A DNA stretch of 64,000 bases from Ornithinicoccus sp045032955 (GTDB lineage: Bacteria; Actinomycetota; Actinomycetes; Actinomycetales; Dermatophilaceae), in NCBI RefSeq assembly GCF_045032955.1, contig NZ_JBJFZU010000008.1, forward strand, positions 110,240 to 174,239, read 5' to 3'. A model generated the notes under the pieces. The model saw only the letters and a program-made list of their open reading frames with translations. It searched no databases and was not told the DNA's origin. Below, piece by piece: positions 17,654-26,785 of the stretch (its first letter is position 1; each line of letters begins with the position of its first letter). A program made the position numbers and the translations under genes.

Positions 17654-18540
17654 CATGCCCCCTTGCTGCGGTAGCGACGGATGAGCAGGCCCAGCCCACC
17701 GACCATCAGCACCACCGCGGAGAGCAGCAGCAGCCAGGCCGTGCCGGCACTCTCGGCGGGTGCCGGGAACTGGCCGGTGGTGTCGCCGAGGCCGACCTGC
17801 ACAGAGTCGACCAGGACGAAGGGCGAGAGCAGCGCGGCCCACCGGGCGAAGGTGTCCAGCCCCTCGGAGCTCGCCGTCTCCTGGATGCCGGCGGTGACCC
17901 CCAGCCCCACCAGCAGCACCATGATCGAGCCGGCGATCGCCAGCCCCCGGCGCAGCGTCCAGGACGCGATCACCGCCGAGACGGTGGCCACCAGCAGCGC
18001 CAGCAGGATCGCCCCGCCGAAGGCGACCGCCACCCGGGGCAGCTCCTCGGAGAAGGAGGCACCGGCGCTCAGCCCGCCGATGAAGAGGACCAGCAGCGGG
18101 GTGAGCACGAAGGCCAGGATGGCCAGCACCAGCGACGCCCACCGGGTGAGCGCGAAGGTCGCCGCGCCCAGGGGTCGGGCCAGGTAGAGGCTGATCACCC
18201 CGGAGCGCAGGTCGCGGCTGAACAGGACGGGTGCCTGGGCGGCGACGAAGAGCACCACCAGGAACGAGCTCCCGGCGTTGTAGGCGGAGTAGGTGAGCAG
18301 GTCGGCACTGAGGCCGATGACGACCATGATGGCGACCTGGATGACGGCCGGCACCAGGGTCATCCCGAGCAGCACGAAGGGCAGCACCTTGGCCTTGCCG
18401 GACCGGCCGAAGCCGAAGATCGCCAGCACGCCGGAGCCGAGCAGCGCCCGGATGATGCCGGCCCGCCCGGTGCGGGCACCGGCATACCGCCGGTAGCCGA
18501 TGTCGTGGATGACACCGGTGCGTTCCCCGGTGGCGCTCAT
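17653..18540 (-). CDS. ABC-2 type transporter permease
   Basis: 295-residue permease: a short N-terminal segment (GVIHDIGYRRYAGARTGRAG) typical of this group, then about six transmembrane helices with the SRDLRSGVISLYLARPLG cytoplasmic motif. The start ATG at 18540 overlaps the upstream ATPase stop (ATGA), and its stop overlaps the next gene start. Second permease of the four-gene cassette; substrate unknown. Confidence 0.88.
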   Translation of the reverse strand: MSATGERTGVIHDIGYRRYAGARTGRAGIIRALLGSGVLAIFGFGRSGKAKVLPFVLLGMTLVPAVIQVAIMVVIGLSADLLTYSAYNAGSSFLVVLFVAAQAPVLFSRDLRSGVISLYLARPLGAATFALTRWASLVLAILAFVLTPLLVLFIGGLSAGASFSEELPRVAVAFGGAILLALLVATVSAVIASWTLRRGLAIAGSIMVLLVGLGVTAGIQETASSEGLDTFARWAALLSPFVLVDSVQVGLGDTTGQFPAPAESAGTAWLLLLSAVVLMVGGLGLLIRRYRSKGA

Positions 18541-19523
18541 GCCGGCACCTCGTCCCGGAAGACGTCCTCGAGCCGGCCGGTCTGCGGCTGCACCCGCACC
18601 AGCCCGACCCCCAGCTCGGCGGCGGTGTCCCGGACCACGTCCCGGAGCCGGTCGTGGGCCCGGGCGGCCGCCTCGGGGTCTGGCATGGCGTCGCCGGTGT
18701 CGTCGCCGGCGCCCTCGGTGGGGATCGGGTCGATCTCGATCAGCGTCCCCCGGGGGCGGCAGGACAGGCCACGTGCGGCCAGCGCCTCCCCCATCCGGGT
18801 CTGGGCGTCCGTCTCCCCGAGCACCTCCACCAGCACCAGCCCGGTGTCGGCCAGGAAGGTGCGGGTCGCCTCGGAGCGCAGCAGGTCGCCGGCGTCCAGC
18901 ACCACCACGTGGTCGCTGATCCGCTCCAGCTCCCCAAGCAGGTGGGAGGTGACCAGCACCGGTATGCCGAAGTCGTGGCCGATCCGCTGCACCAGCGCGA
19001 GCATGTCGTCCCGGGCGGCCGGGTCGAGGCCGTTCGTCGGCTCGTCCAGCATCACCAGCTGCGGGTCGTGGACCAGCGCCTGCGCCAGCTTGGCGCGCTG
19101 CTTCATCCCGGTGGAGTACCCGCCCATCAACCGGTAGCGCTCCTCGGCCAGGCCCACGTGCCGGAGCACGTCGGCGGCCCGCTCCCGGGCGGGCGCCGGC
19201 GGCAGCCCGGACATCCGCCCCATGTGGACCACGAAGTCGATGCACCGCATGTCGGGGGGCAGGCAGTCGTGCTCCGGCATGTAGCCGACCACCCGGCGGA
19301 TCGCCTCCCCCTGCCCGCCGATGTCGTGCCCGAGGACGGTGGCGCCGCCGGAGGTGGGGGCGAGCAGCCCGAGCAGGATCTTGATGAGGGTCGACTTCCC
19401 CGCGCCGTTGGCCCCGACCAGGCCGGTGACGCCGTCCCCGACCTCGATGGACAGCTCGTTCAGGGCCGCCGGGGCGCTGGAGCTGAAACGCTTGGTCAGC
19501 GACCGCGTCTGGATAACTGTCAC
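18537..19523 (-). CDS. ABC transporter ATP-binding protein
   Basis: 328-residue ATPase with Walker A GANGAGKST, signature YSTGMKQRAKLAQAL, Walker B LVMLDEPTNGLDP and H-loop LVTSHLLGE, plus a C-terminal accessory domain. First gene of the cassette. I chose GTG at 19523: TAGAGT lies 7 nt upstream, and the upstream bases (CCTCCTC) cannot act as a Shine-Dalgarno on this strand, so translation is probably leaderless; a GTG six codons earlier is an alternative. Two ATPase/permease pairs in a row suggest either a heteromeric exporter or two related ones. Confidence 0.9.
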   Translation of the reverse strand: MTVIQTRSLTKRFSSSAPAALNELSIEVGDGVTGLVGANGAGKSTLIKILLGLLAPTSGGATVLGHDIGGQGEAIRRVVGYMPEHDCLPPDMRCIDFVVHMGRMSGLPPAPARERAADVLRHVGLAEERYRLMGGYSTGMKQRAKLAQALVHDPQLVMLDEPTNGLDPAARDDMLALVQRIGHDFGIPVLVTSHLLGELERISDHVVVLDAGDLLRSEATRTFLADTGLVLVEVLGETDAQTRMGEALAARGLSCRPRGTLIEIDPIPTEGAGDDTGDAMPDPEAAARAHDRLRDVVRDTAAELGVGLVRVQPQTGRLEDVFRDEVPA

Positions 19524-19588
19524 GAGGAGGACTCTAACCACCCCGGGGGTGCCGAGGCAGGGTGCTGGCCCCCGTCTACGGTGGGGGG

Positions 19589-20629
19589 ATGCCCGAGCGC
19601 AGCAGATCGATCCTGGCGCTGCCCAAGGCGCACCTGCACCTGCACTTCACCGGCTCGATGCGGGTGACGACGGTGCAGGAGCTGGCCGTCAAGCACGGCC
19701 TGCGCCTGCCTCCCGCCTTCACCACCGGCTGGCCGCCCGAGCTCTCCGGGCGCGACGAGCGGGGATGGTTCCGCTTCCAGCGCCTCTACGACGCCGCCCG
19801 GGCCTGCGTCCGCGACGAGGAGGACCTGCGACGGGTGGTCCGCGAGGCGGCCGAGGACGACGCCGCCGAGGGGTCCCGGTGGCTGGAGCTGCAGGTCGAC
19901 CCCACCTCCTACGCCCCCTACGTGGGGGGCCTCACCCCGGCGCTGGAGATCGTCCTGGACGAGGCCAGGGAGGCGAGCGCCCGGACCGGCACCCAGGTCG
20001 CCGTCGTCGTCGCCGCCAGCCGGATGCGGCACCCGCTGGAGGCCCGCACCCTGGCCCGACTCGCGGCCCGGCACGCCGGCCGGGGGCCGGGCACCGTGGT
20101 CGGCTTCGGGCTGTCCAACGACGAGCGGCGCGGTTGGACCGGCGACTTCGAGCACGCCTTCCGGATCGCCGCCCGGGCCGGCCTGGCCAGCGTCCCGCAC
20201 GCCGGGGAGCTGCTGGGGGCCGACCACGTCCAGGTGGCGCTGGACCACCTGGCACCGGACCGGCTGGGTCACGGGGTGCGTGCGGTGGAGGACCCGGCCG
20301 TGCTGGACCGGGTGGTGCGCGACCAGGTCACCCTGGAGGTGTGCCCCGGCAGCAACGTGGCGCTCGGGGTCTACGGTTCGCTCGGGGCGGTCCCGCTGCG
20401 GCGGCTGCTCGAGGTCGGGGCGCGGGTCGCCCTGGGGGCCGACGACCCGCTGCTCTTCGGCAGCCGGCTGGCCGACCAGTACGTCTCCGCACGCCTGGAC
20501 CACGACCTGCCCGACACCGCGCTCGCCGACCTGGCCCGCGGCTCCATCGAGGGGTCGGCGGCACCGCCGGAGCTGCGCCGCGAGCTGCTGGACCAGGTGG
20601 CCGCGTGGGAGTCGACAGCACCCGGGTGA
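19589..20629 (+). CDS. Adenosine deaminase-like amidohydrolase
   Basis: 346 residues of the adenosine/AMP deaminase family. Metal and catalytic motifs: HLHLHFTGS (canonical form is HxHLxG, slightly altered here), SVPHAGE with the catalytic Glu, LGHGVRA, and ALGADDP with the metal-binding Asp. Hydrolytic deamination of adenosine, adenine or a related nucleoside is expected; specificity cannot be read. The ATG at 19589 is 6 nt behind TACGGT (leaderless). It is divergent from the ABC cassette and convergent with murB; an adenosine deaminase in this position near aspC and murB is common in actinobacteria. Confidence 0.85.
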   Translation: MPERSRSILALPKAHLHLHFTGSMRVTTVQELAVKHGLRLPPAFTTGWPPELSGRDERGWFRFQRLYDAARACVRDEEDLRRVVREAAEDDAAEGSRWLELQVDPTSYAPYVGGLTPALEIVLDEAREASARTGTQVAVVVAASRMRHPLEARTLARLAARHAGRGPGTVVGFGLSNDERRGWTGDFEHAFRIAARAGLASVPHAGELLGADHVQVALDHLAPDRLGHGVRAVEDPAVLDRVVRDQVTLEVCPGSNVALGVYGSLGAVPLRRLLEVGARVALGADDPLLFGSRLADQYVSARLDHDLPDTALADLARGSIEGSAAPPELRRELLDQVAAWESTAPG

Positions 20630-20651
20630 GGGGCGGGCCGCGGTCAGAGCC

Positions 20652-21749
20652 TCAGAGCTCGAGTCCCACCAGCACCGGCTCGTTGACCAGGCTCACCCCG
20701 AAGGTCTCCCGGACCCCGTCGCGCACCTCGCGGGCGACGGCCAGCACGTCCTGGGCCCGTGCCGACCCACGGTTGGTCAGCGCCAGCGTGTGCTTGGTCG
20801 AGAGTCCCGCCGGACGTCCCTGGGTGGTCGCGTAGCCCTTGTCGAAGCCGGCCCGCTCGATGAGCCAGGCGGCCGAGGTCTTCACCCGGCCGTCGACGGC
20901 CGGGAACTCCGGGGCCACCGACCCGGGCGCCCCGGGCAGCGCGGCGGCCCGCCGCTGCAGCTCTTCCCGCTGCCCGGCGGTCAGGATCGGGTTGGTGAAG
21001 AAAGACCCGCAGGACCAGGTGTCGTGGTCGGCCGGGTCCAGCACCATCCCGCGGCGACGGCGCTGCTCCAGCACGGCGGCCCGGGCCTCGCCCAGCGGCA
21101 CCCGCTCCCCCAGGGGCACCCCCAGGCCGTCGGCCAGCGCGGCATACCCGATCGGCTGCGAGAGCTCGGTGGGGCGCAGCGAGAAGGTGACGGTGAGCAC
21201 GACGTAGCGCGGGGTGACGGAGCCAGGACCCGCTGCGGCCATCGACCCCTTGAGCACGGAGTGCCGGTAGGAGAAGTCGAGGTCCGCCGCGAAGAGGGTG
21301 CGGACCCGGCGCTCGGTGCGGTCCCAGACACGGACCTGGGCGAGGGTCTGGGCGACCTCCTGGCCGTAGGCGCCGACGTTCTGCACCGGGGTGGCCCCGG
21401 TGCCGCCGGGGATCCCGGAGAGCGCCTCGATGCCCGACCAGCCCTGCTCGCAGGCCTGCGCGACCAGCTCGTCCCAGGGCTCGCCGGCGGCGACGGTGAC
21501 GCCGACCCCGCCGCAGGACGAGTGGTGGGGCACCTGCACGCCACGGGTGCGGACCAGGACCACGGTGCCCGCGAAGCCCGCGTCGGAGACCAGCAGGTTG
21601 GAGCCGCCACCGACCACCAGCAGCGGCTCGCCCGCGGCGTCGGCCCCGCTGACCGCCTCGACGAGCTCGGCCTCGGTGTCCGCGGTGACCAGCCGGCGGG
21701 GGGCCCCGCCGATCCGCATGGTGGTCAGCTCGGCCAGCGCCGTGGTCAC
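20652..21749 (-). CDS. murB: UDP-N-acetylenolpyruvoylglucosamine reductase
   Basis: 365 residues; the FAD enzyme that makes UDP-MurNAc for peptidoglycan. FAD-binding TMRIGGAPRRLV and LVVGGGSNLLVSDAGF, then ALSGIPGGTGATPVQNVGAYGQE, the catalytic Ser in CGSFFTNPI, and a C-terminal STKHTLALTNRGSA block. The GTG start at 21749 overlaps the hadB stop (GTGA), showing coupling to hadA-hadB-murB. Length is within the actinobacterial range. Confidence 0.95.
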   Translation of the reverse strand: MTTALAELTTMRIGGAPRRLVTADTEAELVEAVSGADAAGEPLLVVGGGSNLLVSDAGFAGTVVLVRTRGVQVPHHSSCGGVGVTVAAGEPWDELVAQACEQGWSGIEALSGIPGGTGATPVQNVGAYGQEVAQTLAQVRVWDRTERRVRTLFAADLDFSYRHSVLKGSMAAAGPGSVTPRYVVLTVTFSLRPTELSQPIGYAALADGLGVPLGERVPLGEARAAVLEQRRRRGMVLDPADHDTWSCGSFFTNPILTAGQREELQRRAAALPGAPGSVAPEFPAVDGRVKTSAAWLIERAGFDKGYATTQGRPAGLSTKHTLALTNRGSARAQDVLAVAREVRDGVRETFGVSLVNEPVLVGLEL

Positions 21750-22135
21750 CTCCGGACCACCGCCCGGCAGCGGCCCAGCACCTTCTCGCCGTCGCAGGTC
21801 GCGGTGAGGTCGAGGGTCTGGGTGCCGGCCTCCTCGTCGACCGTCCCCGGGACGCCGGTGACCTGCACCTGCACGGTCCGGCCCTCGGGGACCACGACCA
21901 TGCCGGTGAAGCGGGTGGAGCAGGACAGGATGCGGCCCGGGTCGCCGCCGACGTACTCGGTGACCAGTTCCAGGGCCGCCCCCATGGTCCACATGCCGTG
22001 CGCGATGACGTCCGGCAGGCCCACGGCACGGGCCACCTCGGCGTCCTGGTGGATGGGGTTCCGGTCGCCGGAGGCCTCCGCGTAGGCGAGGAGCCGGGTG
22101 CGGTCGACGCTCACCGTGCGGGTCAGCTCGCTCAT
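21746..22135 (-). CDS. hadB: MaoC-like (3R)-hydroxyacyl-ACP dehydratase subunit HadB
   Basis: 129-residue single hot-dog domain with the hydratase-2 motif SGDRNPIHQDAEVAR and IAHGMWTMGAALEL (catalytic Asp and His). HadB is the catalytic half of the HadAB dehydratase of type II fatty-acid elongation. Stop and start overlap with hadA (TGATG at 22133-22137) and with murB downstream. In actinobacteria without mycolic acids this pair is kept next to murB and rpmG, as here. Confidence 0.85.
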   Translation of the reverse strand: MSELTRTVSVDRTRLLAYAEASGDRNPIHQDAEVARAVGLPDVIAHGMWTMGAALELVTEYVGGDPGRILSCSTRFTGMVVVPEGRTVQVQVTGVPGTVDEEAGTQTLDLTATCDGEKVLGRCRAVVRR

Positions 22136-22581
22136 CAGCCCTCCCCCCGGACGACGATCGTGGAGGTGACCGTGGTGACCGGTCCCCCGTCGGCGTCGGC
22201 GAGCTCGACCCGGGTGGCGACCATGCCGTGGCCCCCGGCCTCCCGCATGGTGTCGACGTGCAGGGTGCCGGTGAGCACGTCACCGGCCACGATCGGCCGG
22301 TGGTGCACGAAGCCCTCCTGGCCGTGCACCACCCGGGAGAAGTCGATGCCAGCCTCGGGGTCCTGGATCAGCTGGGCCTCGCACTGCTGGGCGAGGCGCA
22401 CCGCGAAGGTCGGCGGGGCCACGACGTCCGGGTGCCCGAGCGCGCGGGCGGCGGCCGGGTCCCGGTAGGCGGCGCCGGTCGCCCCGATCGCGTCGGCGAA
22501 GGCGGCGAGCTGGTCGCGGGTCACCTCGAACGGGCCGGCCGGTGGGTAGGCGCGGCCGGCGAGATCTGGGTTGACGGGCAT
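22135..22581 (-). CDS. hadA: FAS1-type/MaoC N-terminal dehydratase subunit HadA
   Basis: 148-residue hot-dog protein (VNPDLAGRAYPPAGPFEVTRDQLAAFADAIG, PPTFAVRL, FSRVVHGQEGFVHHRPIVAGDVL), the non-catalytic substrate-binding partner of HadB. I chose ATG 22581: TAGGCT is 7 nt upstream and no Shine-Dalgarno is present, so a leaderless start is likely. A longer open frame upstream would cross the rpmG terminator. Confidence 0.85.
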   Translation of the reverse strand: MPVNPDLAGRAYPPAGPFEVTRDQLAAFADAIGATGAAYRDPAAARALGHPDVVAPPTFAVRLAQQCEAQLIQDPEAGIDFSRVVHGQEGFVHHRPIVAGDVLTGTLHVDTMREAGGHGMVATRVELADADGGPVTTVTSTIVVRGEG

Positions 22582-22607
22582 ACCGGACAGCCTAACGAGG
22601 ACGACGA

Positions 22608-22635
22608 AGGCCGCCACCCCCTCGGGTGACGGCCT
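22608..22635 (-). terminator. rpmG terminator
   Basis: 12-bp stem with one G-U pair (arms 22608-22619 and 22624-22635, loop CTCG-type), about 23 nt past the rpmG stop. The same bases overlap the presumed -35 area of hadA. Confidence 0.75.
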
Positions 22636-22657
22636 CGCGTGCGTGCGGACGGCTGGG

Positions 22658-22825
22658 TCAGCGCGTCTCGCGGTGCGCGGTGTGCTTGCCGCAGCGCGGG
22701 CAGAACTTCGCCATGTCGAGCCGGTCGGGGTTGTTCCGACGGTTCTTCTTGGTGATGTAGTTGCGCTCCTTGCACTCCGTGCACGCCATGGTGATCTTGG
22801 GGCGGACGTCGGTGGACTTGGCCAC
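22658..22825 (-). CDS. rpmG: 50S ribosomal protein L33
   Basis: 55-residue L33 from GTG 22825 (MAKSTDVRPKI). Blocks TMACTECKERNYITKKN and MAKFCPRCGKHTAHRETR keep two CxxC pairs, so this is the zinc-binding (C+) version. It is followed by a terminator and preceded by tRNA-Met and tRNA-Thr on the same strand, a common actinobacterial arrangement. Confidence 0.95.
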   Translation of the reverse strand: MAKSTDVRPKITMACTECKERNYITKKNRRNNPDRLDMAKFCPRCGKHTAHRETR

Positions 22826-22885
22826 GGTGCAACCTGCTCTCGGTGTGGATCAGTGCTCTTGCGGTGTCGTACCGGCGACGGTACG

Positions 22886-22962
22886 TGGTAGCGGAGGCGG
22901 GACTCGATCCCGCGACCTCACGATTATGAGTCGTGCGCTCTAACCAGCTGAGCTACTCCGCC
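22886..22962 (-). tRNA. tRNA-Met (CAT)
   Basis: Cloverleaf GGCGGAG...CTCCGCT with D-arm GCTCAGCTGGTTAGAGC, anticodon loop CTCATAA (CAT) on stem ACGA/TCGT, and T-arm GGATCGAGTCC. ACCA at the 3' end is encoded (22886-22889). The first acceptor pair is G-U and the D-arm is elongator-like, so elongator Met is the best call; an Ile2 (lysidine) tRNA shares the CAT anticodon and cannot be excluded without a model. Confidence 0.93.
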
Positions 22963-22991
22963 TCGCGGAGGCCGGCGGACCGGCCTACCAG

Positions 22992-23064
22992 AGCCCCCAA
23001 ACGGAATCGAACCGTTGACCTTCTCCTTACCATGGAGACGCTCTACCGACTGAGCTATGGGGGC
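22992..23064 (-). tRNA. tRNA-Thr (GGT)
   Basis: 73-nt cloverleaf: acceptor GCCCCCA/TGGGGGC, D-arm GCTCAGTCGGTAGAGC, anticodon stem TCTCC/GGAGA around ATGGTAA (anticodon GGT), T-arm GGTTCGATTCC. Discriminator U, no encoded CCA. It is 29 nt upstream of tRNA-Met and likely co-transcribed. Confidence 0.96.
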
Positions 23065-23168
23065 GGGCTGTGATTCCTGCTGAGCACCAGGCTCCCAGGC
23101 AGCGAGAGGAAACTTTACACGAGGGCGGCGGGCGATTCCAAAACGGGCTCCCGGCCACCGCCGTCGGC

Positions 23169-24068
23169 TCAGGGCAGCGCCTTGACCTGCATCGACAGGT
23201 GCCGCCTCGAGCCCTCCCGGTCGGTGACCGCCAGGTCGGCGCTCCCCTGGCCGAGCGCGGCGCGCAGCACCACGGTGGAGGGCAGCAGGATCGGCTTGAG
23301 GAAGCGGGTGTCGACCTCGTAGGACCCCGGGAGCCGGGACTGCACGGCGGCGAGCGCCCGGGCGTGCGTCCACATGCCGTGCGCGATCGCCCGCGGGAAC
23401 CCCAGCGCCCTGGCCGAGAGCGCGCTCAGGTGGATGGGGTTGACGTCGCCGGCGACCCGGGCGTACTGCCGGCCCAGCCCGGCCGGCAGCCGCCAGGTGG
23501 CGACCGCGCGGGTGGGGTCGGTGGACCCGTCCCCACCAAAGTCGGTGTCCGGCGGGGTGCCGGGGCCACCACCGGCGACGTCCGGTGGGGTGCTGGAGCG
23601 CACCAGGTAGGTGCTGGACCCCTCCCAGACGACCTCGTCGCCGACCCGGGCCTCGCCCCTCAGGTCCACGGTGTGGCCCTTGCGGTGCGGCGTCAGGTCC
23701 TGCGCCCAGGAGGAGAGCGTCAGGGTCTCGTCCACCCGGACGGGTCGGTGCACCCGCATCCGGTTGGCGACGTGCACCATGCCCAGCATCGGGAACGGGA
23801 AGTCGCGGGCGGCCATCAGCCTGACCTGCAGGGGGAAGGTCTGCACGTGCAACCATGTGGCGGGAAGGGCGTTGCCCAGCAGGCCACCGGTGACCTCGCA
23901 GAAGTCCGCCAGCGCCCTGACCTCCTGCTCGACCCCGGTCAGCACCAGCCGGCGGCGCGGGAGGGTGCCGCGGGCACCGGGCCGCCCGGCACCGGTGACG
24001 GCGCCCCGGAGGAGAGCGGGACCCACGCCCGGACTGGTCTCCAGCAGCTCCACGTCCACGTCGTCCAT
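23169..24068 (-). CDS. MaoC-family 3-hydroxyacyl dehydratase (HtdX-like)
   Basis: 299-residue double hot-dog protein. The second domain carries the hydratase-2 signature AGDVNPIHLSALSARALGF and IAHGMWTHARALA; the first domain (FPFPMLGMVHVANRMRVHRPV, LTLSSWAQDLTPHRKG) is the substrate-binding half. Start ATG 24068 is one base after the fabG stop; a GTG nine codons earlier is possible. With the reductase and thiolase genes upstream it matches the order of M. tuberculosis htdX-fabG4-fadA2 (Rv0241c-Rv0243), so it likely hydrates or dehydrates CoA-linked acyl chains. Confidence 0.85.
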   Translation of the reverse strand: MDDVDVELLETSPGVGPALLRGAVTGAGRPGARGTLPRRRLVLTGVEQEVRALADFCEVTGGLLGNALPATWLHVQTFPLQVRLMAARDFPFPMLGMVHVANRMRVHRPVRVDETLTLSSWAQDLTPHRKGHTVDLRGEARVGDEVVWEGSSTYLVRSSTPPDVAGGGPGTPPDTDFGGDGSTDPTRAVATWRLPAGLGRQYARVAGDVNPIHLSALSARALGFPRAIAHGMWTHARALAAVQSRLPGSYEVDTRFLKPILLPSTVVLRAALGQGSADLAVTDREGSRRHLSMQVKALP

Positions 24069-24069
24069 C

Positions 24070-25497
24070 TCAGGCCCCGATCTGGCTCTGACCACAGACC
24101 CGCAGCACCTGACCGGTGACCGCCGCGGAGGCGGGGTCGGCCAGGTAGCCGATGGCCTCGGCCACGTCGACCGGGGTGCCGCCCTGCTGGAGGCTGTTGA
24201 TCCGGCGGGCCACCTCCCGGGTGGCGACCGGCATCCGGCCGGTCATCTCGGTCTCGATGAAGCCGGGGGCGACCGCGTTGGCGGTGATGCGCCGGGCCGC
24301 GAGCCTCGGGTCGGCCCCCAGTGCCTGCACCAGCCCGATCACGCCGGCCTTGGAGGCGGCGTAGTTGGCCTGGCCGCGGTTGCCCGCGATCCCGGAGGTC
24401 GAGGCGACCCCGACGATCCGGCCGCCGTCGTCCAGACCGCCCGGCAGCCCGGCGTCGAGCAGCTGCTCGTTCATCCGGATCTGGGCGGCGAGGTTGACCT
24501 CCAGGACGCTGCCCCAGCGCTCATCGTCAGTGTTGGCCAGGAGCTTGTCGCGGGTGATCCCGGCGTTGTGCACGATGGCGTGGATCCGGGCGGCGTCGCC
24601 GAACCGCTGGGCGACGTGGGCCGCGATCCGGTGCCCGGCGTCGGGCGCGGTGATGTCGAGCTGCAGCGCCGTCCCGCCGATGCTGTTGGCCACCTCGGCG
24701 AGCCCCTGGCCGCCGGCCGGGACGTCCACCGCCACCACCATGGCGCCGTCGCGGGCGAACGTCCGGGCGATCCCGGCGCCGATCCCGCGACCGGCCCCGG
24801 TGACCACGACGACCTGGCCCTCGAAGGGCCGGGACTGCCCGGCCGCCTCGACGGGCCGCTCGGCGTCGCCCTCGGCGTGACCGACGTGCAGGACCTGGCC
24901 GGAGACGTAGGCCGACCGGCCCTCCAGCAGGAAGGACAGGGTGGAGGCCAGGTCGGCAGCGGTGGTCGCCCCCTCGGTGAGCAGGTCGACACGGACCAGG
25001 TTGGCGGTGGCCCCGGCGCGCAGCTCCTTGCCGACGCTGCGCACGACGCCCTCCAGGGCCTGCTGGGTGGCGACGGCCATCGGGGCGCCGGCCGTCTGCG
25101 GCTCCACCCCCAGCACGATCACCCGGCCGGAGGGCTCCAGGCCCTTCATCGCGGGGCGCAGCAGGCCACGGACGGCCTCCAGGTCACGCAGGTCGCTGGC
25201 ACCGGTGGCGTCCAGCACCAGCGCACCGATCCTGCTCGGGTAGGGCGTCGGCACCTGCCGCTCCCGTCCCTTGTCGTCCGTCTCGACGCTCCGGGTGGCC
25301 GAGGTGTCCACGAGCGCCTCTCGGGTGCTCACGCCGAGCAGCGCCAGCGACCTGGCCGCCACGGTCCCGCCGCCGGCGGCCCCCAGGGCCACCTGTCCGG
25401 CCGGCAGCTCACGGCCCCGACGCAGCCGGGTGGCCTGCGGCACGCCCAGCTGCCGGGCCACCGGGTTGGTGGTCAGCATCGTCATCAGATCAGCCAT
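24070..25497 (-). CDS. High-molecular-weight 3-oxoacyl reductase (FabG4-like)
   Basis: 475 residues, twice the length of ordinary FabG. The N-terminal ~220 residues are a degenerate flavodoxin-like/SDR domain (GALVLDATGASDLRDLEAVRGLLRP) and the C-terminal half a complete short-chain reductase: NAD-binding TGAGRGIGAGIARTF, VHNAGITRDKLL, catalytic Ser in ASTSGIAGNRGQANYAASKAG with Y-x-x-x-K. This is the HMW-FabG architecture of FabG4, an NADH-dependent ketoacyl-CoA reductase. ATG 25497 begins MADLMTMLTTNPVARQLG; the thiolase stop is 1 nt away. Confidence 0.9.
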   Translation of the reverse strand: MADLMTMLTTNPVARQLGVPQATRLRRGRELPAGQVALGAAGGGTVAARSLALLGVSTREALVDTSATRSVETDDKGRERQVPTPYPSRIGALVLDATGASDLRDLEAVRGLLRPAMKGLEPSGRVIVLGVEPQTAGAPMAVATQQALEGVVRSVGKELRAGATANLVRVDLLTEGATTAADLASTLSFLLEGRSAYVSGQVLHVGHAEGDAERPVEAAGQSRPFEGQVVVVTGAGRGIGAGIARTFARDGAMVVAVDVPAGGQGLAEVANSIGGTALQLDITAPDAGHRIAAHVAQRFGDAARIHAIVHNAGITRDKLLANTDDERWGSVLEVNLAAQIRMNEQLLDAGLPGGLDDGGRIVGVASTSGIAGNRGQANYAASKAGVIGLVQALGADPRLAARRITANAVAPGFIETEMTGRMPVATREVARRINSLQQGGTPVDVAEAIGYLADPASAAVTGQVLRVCGQSQIGA

Positions 25498-25498
25498 G

Positions 25499-26785
25499 TC
25501 AGCATCCCTCCAGGATCGCGACGACACCCTGGCCGCCGGCGGCACAGACGGAGATCAGGCCCCGCGAGCCGGGACCCTTCTCGTGCAGCATCTTGGCCAT
25601 CGACGCGACGATGCGCCCGCCGGTGGCTGCGAACGGGTGACCCGCCGCCAGCGAGGACCCGTTGACGTTGAGCCGGCTGCGGTCCACCGTGCCGAGCGGG
25701 CCGTCCAGGCCCAACCGGTCACGGCAGAACTCCTCGGACTCCCAGGCGGCCATCGTGGCCAGCACGGTCGAGGCGAAGGCCTCGTGGATCTCGAAGAGGT
25801 CGATGTCCTGCAGGCTCAGACCCTGGCGGGCCAGCAGCCGGGGCACCGCGTAGGCGGGGGCCATCAGCAGGCCCTCGTCACCGTCGACGTAGTCGACGGC
25901 GGCGACCTCGGCGTCCACGAACCGGGCCAGCGCCGGCAGGTGGTGCTGCTCGGCCCACTCACGGCTGCCCAGCAGCACCAGCGCGGCACCGTCGGACAGC
26001 GGGGTGGAGTTGCCGGCCGTCATGGTGGCGCCCTCACCCTTGCCGAAGACCGGGGACAGGGCGGCGAGCTTCTCCACGGAGGTGGTCGGGCGCATACCCT
26101 CGTCGACAGAGAGCTTCAGGAAGCCGGTGACCAGGTCGTCGAAGAAGCCGGACTCCCAGGCGCGCGACAGGTTGTGGTGGCTGGCGGCGGCCAGCTCGTC
26201 CTGGGCCTGGCGGGTGATGCCCCACTCCTTGGCGGTGATCGCCTGGTGCTCACCCATCGACAGCCCGGTCCGGGGCTCACCGTTGCGCGGGGTCTCCGGG
26301 GCGAGGTCACGGGGACGGACGCCGGCCAGCGCCTTCACCCGGGCCATCGGGGTGCGTGCGTGGTTGGCCTTGATCAGCGCCTTGCGCAGCCCCTCACCCA
26401 CGGCGATCGGCGCGTCGCTGGCCGAGTCGACCCCACCGGCGATCCCGGAGTCCAGCTGGCCGAGCCGGATCTTGTTGGCCACCAGCACCGCCGCCTCCAG
26501 CCCGGTCCCGCAGGCCTGCTGCAGGTCGTAGGCGGGGGTCCGTGCGGACAACGCCGACCCCAGCACCGACTCCCGGGTGAGGTTGAAGTCGCGGGCGTGC
26601 TTGAGCACCGCCCCGGCGGCCACCTCGCCGACCTGCTGTCCGGCCAGGCCGAAACGGGCCACCAGCCCGTCCAGGGCGGAGGTGAGCATCGCCTGGTTCG
26701 AGGCGGCGGCATAGGCACCCCCGGCCTTGCCGAACGGGATCCGGTTGCCACCGACGATGACGGCGTCTCTGAACTGGTCGGGCAT
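25499..26785 (-). CDS. fadI: Acetyl-CoA acetyltransferase (thiolase)
   Basis: 428-residue thiolase. The nucleophile Cys is in YDLQQACGTGLEAAV; the catalytic His in NVNGSSLAAGHPFAATGGR; the second Cys in ISVCAAGGQG. The longer form (about 430 residues) resembles FadI/FadA2-type beta-oxidation thiolases rather than ~390-residue biosynthetic ones. AAGGAG precedes the ATG at 26785. First gene of the thiolase-reductase-dehydratase operon and divergent from the TetR gene, with 88 bp of shared regulatory DNA. Confidence 0.9.
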   Translation of the reverse strand: MPDQFRDAVIVGGNRIPFGKAGGAYAAASNQAMLTSALDGLVARFGLAGQQVGEVAAGAVLKHARDFNLTRESVLGSALSARTPAYDLQQACGTGLEAAVLVANKIRLGQLDSGIAGGVDSASDAPIAVGEGLRKALIKANHARTPMARVKALAGVRPRDLAPETPRNGEPRTGLSMGEHQAITAKEWGITRQAQDELAAASHHNLSRAWESGFFDDLVTGFLKLSVDEGMRPTTSVEKLAALSPVFGKGEGATMTAGNSTPLSDGAALVLLGSREWAEQHHLPALARFVDAEVAAVDYVDGDEGLLMAPAYAVPRLLARQGLSLQDIDLFEIHEAFASTVLATMAAWESEEFCRDRLGLDGPLGTVDRSRLNVNGSSLAAGHPFAATGGRIVASMAKMLHEKGPGSRGLISVCAAGGQGVVAILEGC